Shown piece after piece: positions 55,997 to 64,000 of a stretch of 64,000 nt of DNA. Source of the stretch: Scleropages formosus. Lineage: Eukaryota; Chordata; Actinopteri; Osteoglossiformes; Osteoglossidae. Under the pieces are notes generated by a model. It was not told where the DNA came from. It saw nothing but the letters and a program-made list of their open reading frames with translations, and searched no databases. Position numbers and translations under genes: made by a program. Position 1 is the stretch's first letter. The number at the start of each line of letters is the position of its first letter. Location of the stretch: the NCBI RefSeq assembly GCF_900964775.1, contig NC_041815.1, forward strand, positions 11,869,443-11,933,442. The letters are read 5' to 3'.

Positions 55997-58900
55997 TTAA
56001 TCGCTGAGAAACTTTTTAGAGCTGCCATGTTGCATGCCATTGTGGGCCAGGTGGCCCTTGCCACGGGGTAGAAAGTCCGCCCGCAGCAGGCGGTAGAAGT
56101 ACACCAGGATCATGATGTTCATGAGCATCATGCTGCTGAGGAAATATCCGGCGTGGTCGAGCCAGGAGTAATTCCTCAGTATGTACCAGGTGAGGTAGGC
56201 CTGCGCACTCAAGCGGAAAAGCACATAAGTGAACAGGTTTATGAGCCGGTTGAGGCCGTACAGTCGGGATGACTGTGCCCCTGCCAGCTTGAGCAGCAGC
56301 CGTGTGTGCAGGAAGACACTGTTCACCTCCACAAAGAGGGCAACCACAGCACCTGCCACATAGTGCCGAGTGAACAGCGTGTACAGGAAGCACCAGATCA
56401 CCTGCAAGGAGAGAGACCTGCTAAGTAGATGCTAGTGGACCCACATAGTGCACAGGATGTGTCCCAGATCTGAATAGTCAAATATGGTACAGTTGTTATT
56501 CCTGTCGTGTGGTCTGTGGATGGGAGAAGGCCTCCCCAAAAAAACGTGCTTGGTATTCAAGAGGACTATCCTAGTCTTTAACCAGCCTTAAGTTCCATTT
56601 ATTCATTTAGCTGACGCTTTTCTCCAAAGCAATTTACCCTGTTAATCTGCCTACAATTTACCCATTTACAGTATGTAGCTGGGTAATTTTACTGGAGCAA
56701 TTCAGGGTAAATACCTTGCTCAAGGGTACTACAGCTGAAGGTGATATGCGAAGCTGAGGCCTTCGGGGCCGAAGGCAGCCCCACTAACCACGCACTACAA
56801 GGTGCCCTAGCTCCCTTTCCACTTTGTTGGGATTTGTGCTGTTGTGACCAAATTAACTTGAGTGAAGTTTAAGCACCTTCTGCAGTAGTTATACTGGGCA
56901 GTGTGTGCTGGTGTGTTATTCTCCTACTGCATTGTCACTTTGATGGCCCTTTCCCCCACTCCTCTGTTGTATCTTCTCCCCTCGCAGTCACATCACCTTC
57001 CATGTGTATTTGTGACGCTACTTCCCCTGACAGTGACCGAGAAGGAACCCTCCAGCCTTCCTTGTGGTTTGATTTCATGTCTTGATTTGTATTCCAAGAC
57101 AGCTTGTATTTGGAGGACCAAAAACATTACCAACAATACTCATATACAAATAGTGGAGGGCCAATTTAGGTTTCCTTGAAATTTTGGGGGGATTTTTTCA
57201 ATTCCTCTTTATGCCTGTGTTTGGAAATGATCAGCATTGTATAATGTTCCCAGTTACTGTGTGCTTTACTGCTTTACTCCTTGTTCTGTTGTTGTTTTGA
57301 GATTGCATACTATATCAAAGTGTTTGAGGGTGTATTTGTACATGCACAAGCATATAAGTGTTTCATTTCTGTGAATGTGACGCAGCTTGTGTTCAAGTGC
57401 CTGTTTGTTTGCACATTTCGTAATCTTTTACACATACTCGTGTTACCCTGTGATTCTCTGTCTCTCTCTGTTGGAGTGTGTGTCTCTGTGTGTCTGCGCT
57501 GGTATGTCTGACTGTTTTGTGGAGAGTATCATAGGGAACACAACGCATCTGCATAATAGATTGGGGAGACATGGACGAAGATATACAAAAAGAACTGTGA
57601 CATGCCACCTCTCCCCCATGCTCCGGTCACAACCCCCTGCACAAAGTGTGTGTTGTTCTGTCACGACCAGGGACGTGCGGTCACTCAGCCACGTGAATGA
57701 GCTGCTGTGTGCTGGAGTCAGAATGTCCCCATTGTTTCTGCACGCAAGACCAGGGGTAGCCCTCGCAGAGGCTGCAGCTTCACCAGCAGTGACTTGCAAA
57801 GGGACACTTTACATTATTTCGTTTAGCAGACGCTTTTCTCCAAAGCAACTTCCAATGAACTTTATGGAGTGTTATGAGTCCACACACCTTATTCACCATG
57901 GTGATTTACACTGCTAGATACACTACTTACAATGGGTCACTCATCCATACATCAGTGAAATACACATTCTCCCTGTCACTCACACACACTATGGGTGACT
58001 TTTTAGAGTCACCAATCCACCTGAACAGCATATCTTTGGACTAAGATGTAAACTGACTACAAAGTGACTGAGGGCAGACTTACCAGAGCATGGTGAAGAA
58101 GGAATTCCCAAGACCCCCTGGCATGCCCAGTTAGGATGATGTCACCAGCATCTTGAACAAAGTACCCTGTGAAGAAAAAAAATCAGGACTATGTCAGGTA
58201 CATTTACACTTATTCACTTAGCAGATGCTTTTCTCCAAAGTGACTTCCAATGAACTCTATGTAGTTTTATCAGCCCAGGTGACTTACACTGCTAGATACA
58301 CTACTTACACTGGGTCACTCATACATACATCAGTGAAACACACTCTCTCTGTGCAGGTACACACAGAGACAGGGCACAACAGGTACTCTCATGATCAGGA
58401 TCACTTCCTTACAGTCTGAAGATTCCTGGTTTGAATCCCACTCCTGCTCTTGCACCATTGATGCAGGCACTAACCCCACGTTTCCCAAGTAAAAATATCG
58501 CTCTGTGTAATTTAGTAAATGTGTAACATTATAAGTTGCTTTGGAAGAATAACAGCAGAATTAGAAGAACAATCCTCTCAGTCAGGACAGTGTAACACTG
58601 GTTTGCAAGCCACAAAAAATTTAATGTTGCAACACACATGTCTTAACACGTTTCTCCCATTAGTTTCCTAGTTTATCATCACTGTCAAATCCTTTGCCCC
58701 AGAGATGGATGACTGCACCTACCCATGTCCAACTGGAAGGACCTGTCTGCCTGCGTCTTAAATTACCTTACATTACAGTATTTCAATGCATTAACTAAGT
58801 AATATTTGTTTTGCTTAGATTTATGACTATTAACCTTACTGTGTAAAAACCAGATCTAAAAGGATAGGTTTAAAACCTTTATAGTGCAGAAAAACAACCA

Positions 58901-60352
58901 AATACAAACCTTACAAAGTAAAAAGTCATGTATCTAAGATCAAGCCCATTACCTTGTCAAAGTGCTTTTACCCTCTCTCGTCGACTGTGAACAAAAACCA
59001 TGTTAGTTATTTCTCATTATCGCAACTTCCAACAGACTGAGTACGGTGATCCTAAGTAGCTCCATTACAGAGGAATTCATAAAGGAACAGACAGTATAAA
59101 AAAGGAAGATGTGACAGCAACCGACTTTGTCTCCTCCCGCTTGTCAGCTATGCGCACCTTCTTAATAACATTCAGTTAATGTCATCATTCTGCTTTTTCT
59201 TTTATTAGTTTTGTGCCAGGAGCCATGCAGGGGTTACTTGGGAGAATTGCTGAAGGCTGCTCAAGTGTCCAGAGGTAAACATCAAGGCCATGTAGCCTTA
59301 GTGGGGGGTCTTGGCTCTTAATGTATTTTAGGACAAACCAAATGTCTGTATTGGCAAAAAAGGCAACATGATGTTTGACAGGGACAAACCGTGACTGACC
59401 TGTGGAGGTGCAGATGAGGAGGTATGAGAGGGGTGTGTAGGATGAGTACATGTTGTCCAGCATCTCTGGTGACAGCAGCACACTGGAGAGGGGCACCAAA
59501 GAGCAGTGTAACTCTGAGAGTGGGGGAACCACTACCAGCAGTAGGCAAGGAGCACAATTTTTCCAAAAGAAGCATGCAGACTGAAGCGCCAGAAGGGATA
59601 CCTTGGGATTTAAATAGTTACCCATGCAGTAAATACTCGGTAAGTGATCAAGGCATCGCAAAGTCAAAACTGCAAAGTGAAAGAGCAGGCAACAAAGTAC
59701 GGTAAGTCTCTCTCTGATTTTGCAGTTCATAACAGGTCTTTCCTGTTCCGCTCCTTTAGCTTTAGAAAAACAAGTCAGCAAATGTCAAATGGATTTTGTT
59801 CTGATGACTTGTTTTTCAAAAAGCTCTGAATTTAGTATCAGTACGCGCTGGGGTAGGCGAACCTCACCCGCCAGCTGTAACGCTGCCCAAGTTTCACCTT
59901 TGCACTTTGGACAAATTGTCTTGCAGCCGTGCCACTGCTGTGTCCTTTTTCCTCACCTGTCCACACGTTTCATTTACTGCCTGGCCTTTTGACTTCCCCA
60001 GCGTTCTCTGTGGTGCTGCCTGACTTCACATGCTGGGCTTATCCTGGCAATCGGTCCTCCACGCTGCCTGTTAGTGCCCAAACAGCCATCTCACCCCAGA
60101 GACCCAGAGGCCCAGACGCAGCAGCCGGCAGGCACTCTTCACTTACCAGGTGACAGCCCAGGGCCCCGTGAGCATCGAGTGCACCAGGGACACCGAGAGA
60201 TTCCTCCACTTCCACACGCGGAACTCATCACGGCACACGCCTTTGGGCAGCGGCAGGGCACGGAGCAGCTTGTGGACGGCCCTGAACACCAAGGAGAAGG
60301 CGGCCACCGACAGGCCAGGGTGCCGCTGCAGCACGGAGAGCGAGCCCTCCAT
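55997..60352 (-). CDS. tlcd1: TLC domain-containing protein 1, complete
   Basis: Four exons on the minus strand: 60352-60147, 59482-59400, 58166-58084 and 56401-55997, with consensus or near-consensus splice sites and consistent phases, giving 258 residues (about 247 in human). The order is an N-terminal hydrophobic start (MEGSLSVLQRHPGLS), then VWKWRNLSVSLVHSMLTGPW, LSPEMLDNMYSSYTPLSYLL, GYFVQDAGDIILTGHARGSW, EFLLHHAL, and a long last exon with ALFVEVNSVFLHTRLLLKL, LFRLSAQAYLTWYILRN and YFYRLLRADFLPR ending KKFLSD. The multi-pass TLC family member TLCD1 limits long-chain polyunsaturated lipid in membranes. TLCD2 is the alternative; alignment by eye and the rab34 neighbourhood favour TLCD1. 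No frame break. Confidence 0.93.
56596..56815 (-). repeat. SINE-2 copy in tlcd1 intron
   Basis: Inverted L2-type tail 'cttttctccaaagcaattta' followed by body and degenerate head ending 'aggtgccctagctccc'. Confidence 0.75.
56816..57805. other. tlcd1 intron, non-coding
   Basis: Long open frames here (for example 57387-57917) overlap repeats and carry no domain. Confidence 0.45.
57806..58060 (-). repeat. SINE-2/L2-tail copy in tlcd1 intron
   Basis: Tail 'gacgcttttctccaaagcaa', the 'tcagcccacacacc'-type middle section and the beginning of the 'caccaatccacctgaac' section. Confidence 0.75.
58198..58560 (-). repeat. SINE-2/L2-tail copy, followed by an oppositely oriented piece
   Basis: 58198-58375 is the minus-strand tail and middle section. 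From about 58400 a plus-strand piece shows B box GGTTTGAATCC and an L2-like end 'taagttgctttggaag', so two copies meet tail-out. Confidence 0.6.
58561..59399. other. tlcd1 intron, non-coding
   Basis: Nothing recognised. Confidence 0.45.
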
Positions 60353-60420
60353 CTTCTCCTCTCGATCTCTCTTCTCCTTCCTCCCTCACGTGGTCCTCCC
60401 CGCTCTCCTACTTCGTACCG

Positions 60421-60450
60421 CGTGTGCGTGTGTGTGTGTGTGTGTGCGTA
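60421..60450 (+). repeat. (GT)n microsatellite near the tlcd1 5' end
   Basis: Interrupted GT/CGT tract about 70 bp upstream of the tlcd1 start codon, not associated with SINE-1. Confidence 0.8.
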
Positions 60451-61489
60451 TCTCTGAGAGCGTGTCAGGGAGAGGAGAATCCTGCGACGAGGATGGAAGC
60501 CAGGCCCAGTGGGCGTGTGACAACTTTTTCCAAGCATGCCCCCCCACCGAGCTCCCTTGCCGACAACATTTTGGTGGCACCAATGGAAGAATGTCTGTCT
60601 CACATTTCCCAGCCGCCGAGCGTGTGCTCGAGGCTCCCTGAGACAGACCGCCCAGCTCCGCTGAACGCTTCCCCTCCCAGTCTCCGAGTGGAGACGAACG
60701 GACTGTGGGTGGCGACTTGATTCCAGAAATCTTGGAAACTGTGGGAGGGACAAAGTTTGCATACAAAACAAATGCAACTGAAGCAGATGAACTTTATACT
60801 AAAGAAATAAGTGAATAAGCACATAATAATAATAATAATACAAAGGAAAAAAAACATTTTTTGTTCTGGCTTAATGTATTTCTGGTATGCGCAGTGGAAA
60901 ATTTTGTTTCACGCAGCTGCTTCCTTTTGGTTGTTGAATTGCTTGTTCTTTTAACACACACCTCCCCAGAATGAATCTGTGTTTCTCAAGACTTGTGAGC
61001 CTTTCAGTGAGATGGTTTTGTTGAAACGCGTTTTGGGCGTACTCCTGTGACCCTGTCTTAGGATAACTGGTTATGGGCAGTACTGCAGGATTCAGTATAG
61101 GGTCAGATTTTCCTGCAATTGGCATCGTGGCCACAAGTCTGGAATAGTGGTTTTAGACAGATCCCAGCTTTGTCAGTAAATACACAATTTATAAAAGTCA
61201 CTTCATTATTCATGCATATTCATGAGTATAAAAACTAACACAGCATTCCAAGCTTAATCTGAGAAACAGGAATTCTCCTGACCTCCACCGCTGCATTTAA
61301 AATTCGGCCAGCGCCTTCAGGTCCCATGTGTGAATTTACACCTCTGTGATAATCAAGCAGGAATTCATGCATGAGATAATCTGTCCTCTCATTATTGCAC
61401 TTGAACTTTCCTGTCTGTTTTCATTCTCAGTTTTTCCCAATTTCAATTTGTCATGATAAAACGCTTGTAATAAGTGTCAAACTGTACGT
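60451..61489. other. Upstream region of tlcd1
   Basis: 60451-60720 is GC-rich and may hold the tlcd1 promoter and 5'UTR. From 60770 it is AT-rich, with an (AAT)n tract at about 60825-60840. No gene recognised. Confidence 0.4.
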
Positions 61490-61829
61490 ACATCTAATGG
61501 ACGCTTTTCTCCAAAGTGATGTGATATAATAGTCCATGGTGATTGCTAGGTATAATTTAGCTGACGTCTTTGTGGAAGATGACTTACAATGTTAGTGACA
61601 TCACAGTAAAGGCTCAACAATTTACCCCTGTATACAGCAGAGCAACGTGACATACATTCACACACATAAACATACATTAAATACAATTTACAGTCACCAG
61701 TTCACTTGAAACACGTCTTTGGCCTGTGGGAGGAAACCCGCAAAAACATGGGGAGAACATGATCGAACCCACATCCAGTCACACTGCTCAGGCAGTTTGA
61801 AGCAGAAGTGCTACCCACCGTACCCCACC
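61490..61829 (-). repeat. SINE-2/L2-tail-group repeat
   Basis: Begins with an inverted tail ('gacgcttttctccaaagtga') and ends with the 'ctgtgggaggaaaccc..gggagaacatga' section, so both sections belong to one repeat unit. Confidence 0.65.
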
Positions 61830-62063
61830 CATATAAAATACACACACGCACTGACTGAAACCGCTTATCCCAAGCGGGGTCACAGCGAACCGGAGCCTAA
61901 CCCGGCAACACAGGGCACAGAGTTGAGGGGGGAGGGGACACACCCAGGATGGGACACCAGTCTGTCACAAGGCAGCCCAAGCAGGACTTTAACCCCAAAC
62001 CCACCAGAGAACAGGACTCAGCCAAGCCCGCTGTGCCACCACACCCCCCACATATAAAATACA
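61830..62063 (-). repeat. SINE-1 copy with 13-bp target duplication
   Basis: CATATAAAATACA at 61830-61842 and 62051-62063. Nearly full body, very short tail. Confidence 0.92.
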
Positions 62064-62344
62064 AATGAATAAATAAGCCATTTAACAATGTTTGTAAGAC
62101 CTTCAGTTGACAGCAAAGGTATTTAGTTAAGTTCAGACATTGGAACAATGTCCCTTTATTAAAATTATTGTTTAACTGATTTAATTTTGATTTAAACAAT
62201 AAAACATTTATATGTCCATTTATTAACCAGAGGTTCTGGATTCTCAGTTGTTTTCCAGCTAAGCTGTTAAATTGTCTTTAGCAAACTATTTTTTAAAAGA
62301 GCTTCACGAGAATGCATGTTAATATATTTATTTGATTCTGAATC

Positions 62345-62520
62345 ACAGGTCACACACTATGGGCCATTTACAGTCACCAATTCACCTGAACTTCATGTCT
62401 TTGGACTGAGGGAGGAAACCAGAGCACCCAGAGGGAAGACATGTAGACACGGGGAGAAGATGCAAACTCCACACTGACTGATCAAACCCATATTCTCTCG
62501 TACCATCCAGCTCCTGCAAA
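62345..62520 (-). repeat. SINE-2-group repeat fragment
   Basis: 'caattcacctgaacttcatg', 'gggaggaaaccagagcaccc' and 'cacggggagaagatgcaaac', ending near a head-like 'ctctcgtaccatccagctcc'. Confidence 0.6.
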
Positions 62521-63689
62521 ACTGTGCCGATTTCTACGCAATTTACAAACGAAAGTAAGCTTGTCATTTGACAGCTCTGTTCTGACGAGAGCCTTAGATG
62601 TTTTTTGTTTAACAACAGCAAAGAAATTTTAATGATAATCATAATACCACTTCAATAGCCGCTTGTCCTGATCGGGGTGATCATAATGTTAATGATCATC
62701 ATGTGATATATCAACACAGCTGTGTATTTCAGTTATGAATAAACAAGAAATGGAAAGCATGAGGCCAAAAGAGAAGCACTTTTGCCCCGGTTTCTCCAGT
62801 AGTCCTACTGTATCGCACTTCATTTTACAACCCTGTACCGTGTTCCGCTCCTTCGTCCATGACAGCAGTACTGACACTAGAAGGCGCAATTGTCCCAAAT
62901 TTGTCGTTTCTGCGAAGCATTTGGTTTGCGCTTCGTTTTGTTCCCTTTGTGCCGAACAAAAGAAGGAAGGCGAAAGTGTTCCAGTTTGAAAAACGGGTTT
63001 TTTGGTTGGTTCTGTCAGTGCAGCCAGTCTGCTCTCAAACAAAGAAACTGCAGAAGCAATGTTTTTACAGTAGTAATCCTTTGACCCCGTGACCTTTCAG
63101 TGGTTATGATGATCCCAACCTTTCTGGCCTGTTTCTCAAAGATCCCGTGTTGCACTGGCTTGCATTGTTACCATGTTGATTTACCCCCTCTTTCCTGACT
63201 GTATGGCGCAGGACTTAGTGAACATCACTGTTATCCTGGCGTGCGCAAGTGCTGGAGAACATGGACTGAGATAAAGTGAGAGAGGCTCCCTCCATTGTAG
63301 TGATGCCATGGGGTCAGTAAGTGTCCTTTCGGGAATTCTGACCTCGCACTTCTGGTAGAGAGAAGACCAGTGATCACACCAAAGTTATGTGACAGACAAG
63401 GAACTGAGGTCTGAGAGGCTCAGTCATTATTGCGGAATGCAGAAAATGGTTGCGCGTCTAACTGGGGACGAGTCACGGATGAAAAACAGCAGCTTTTGGA
63501 CGTAATTGTCGGGTGTCTGCGTGCCTTTTTACGAGCTGACTCAGGTAAGCAGGCATGCATGCCACACGTACGGAAGACTTGAACAATTATACGGGCATGA
63601 ACCCGAGCAAAACAATAGTGGCCCTTCCACCAAAAGGTTTTTGAAACTGATCATTAACAGTCATTCATCTGCACAGAGAGGTAGTGAGT
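62521..63689. other. Non-coding stretch
   Basis: A SINE-1 3'-end scrap ('agccgcttgtcctgatcggg') lies at 62657-62676. Otherwise nothing recognised; short open frames lack motifs. Confidence 0.45.
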
Positions 63690-63908
63690 AATTTACATTT
63701 ACTCATTCAGTTGATGCTTTTCTCCAAAGCAACTTACAATGTTAGTCTACCTATACTTATTTACCCATTTGTACAGCTGGGTTATTCTAGTAGAGCAATT
63801 TTAAGGTAAGTACCTTGCTCAAGGGTACTACAGTCAGAGGTGGGGATCAAACCTACAACCTTTGGAGCTAAAAGGAGTTGCTCTAGCCACTACACTACCA
63901 GTTGTCCC
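63690..63908 (-). repeat. SINE-2 copy, near full length
   Basis: Inverted tail 'gatgcttttctccaaagcaa', body 'taccttgctcaagggtacta' and head with the TAGTGTAGTGG region. Confidence 0.8.
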
Positions 63909-64000
63909 CTAGTTCAGGCTGAATGGGGAAAGTAATTTACTGGGTGTAATTTACTGCGTGAAGTAATTTAGGCTTAGTTGGTGTTATTTGTTACCTTTAC

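Noticed and set aside
57387-57917. A 176-residue plus-strand gene in the tlcd1 intron
   Set aside because: It overlaps a SINE-2 copy, lacks any domain or splice context, and looks like chance.

Overview
The window is vertebrate, and specifically ray-finned fish, nuclear DNA. The host genes have vertebrate exon-intron structure, and the repeats are typical fish families: Rex1, Rex3, an R4/Dong/Rex6-like LINE, L2, Tx1/Keno-like LINEs, Tc1 and hAT. The most frequent repeat is a tRNA-derived SINE ending in a (TG)n microsatellite. It resembles the SINE I associate with osteoglossomorphs such as arowana, but that species guess is an inference from memory.

Layout. 1-5.2 kb: SINE copies and one intact class I-like olfactory receptor gene (3343-4290, +). 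5.9-9.6 kb: a Rex1 3' fragment split by an R4/Rex6-like LINE. 9.8-12.6 kb: SINEs, an L2 3' end and a decayed Rex1 piece. 12.6-14.1 kb: a GC-rich stretch with three tRNA-like sequences, one apparently with a shifted anticodon. 14.1-19.7 kb: an L2 LINE (+) split by an apparently intact Rex1 LINE. 20-21.1 kb: Tx1 3' end, LTR-like and hAT debris. 21.7-24.4 kb: the 5' exons of a plexin gene (-). 24.65-28.24 kb: a minus-strand chimera made of U2 snRNA 5' end, Tx1/Keno-like ORF1 plus endonuclease, and Rex1 3' half. 28.26-31.76 kb: a second Tx1 LINE (-). 32-36.9 kb: an NLR relic (pyrin-like piece and LRR exon) invaded by a Tc1 element. 37.1-38.3 kb: the last four exons of a CDK4/6 kinase (-). 38455-38554: a 100-N assembly gap. 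39.8-43.5 kb: klhl6 (+) without its BTB exon(s). 43.85-45.2 kb: Rex3. 46.2-46.6 kb: a minisatellite. 48.1-50.4 kb: rab34 (-), nearly complete. 56.0-60.35 kb: complete tlcd1 (-). The remainder is AT-rich non-coding DNA with SINE-like repeats.

The host genes do not form a pathway. klhl6 is a Cullin-3 adaptor, rab34 a ciliary/Golgi GTPase, tlcd1 a membrane-lipid protein, CDK4/6 a cell-cycle kinase and plexin a semaphorin receptor. The rab34-tlcd1 linkage matches the human 17q11 neighbourhood. The most unusual content is the retrotransposon architecture: three LINE-in-LINE or LINE-LINE fusions, one carrying the first 42 nt of U2 snRNA. The second is the pair of head-to-head genes that both lose their 5' exons at the assembly gap.
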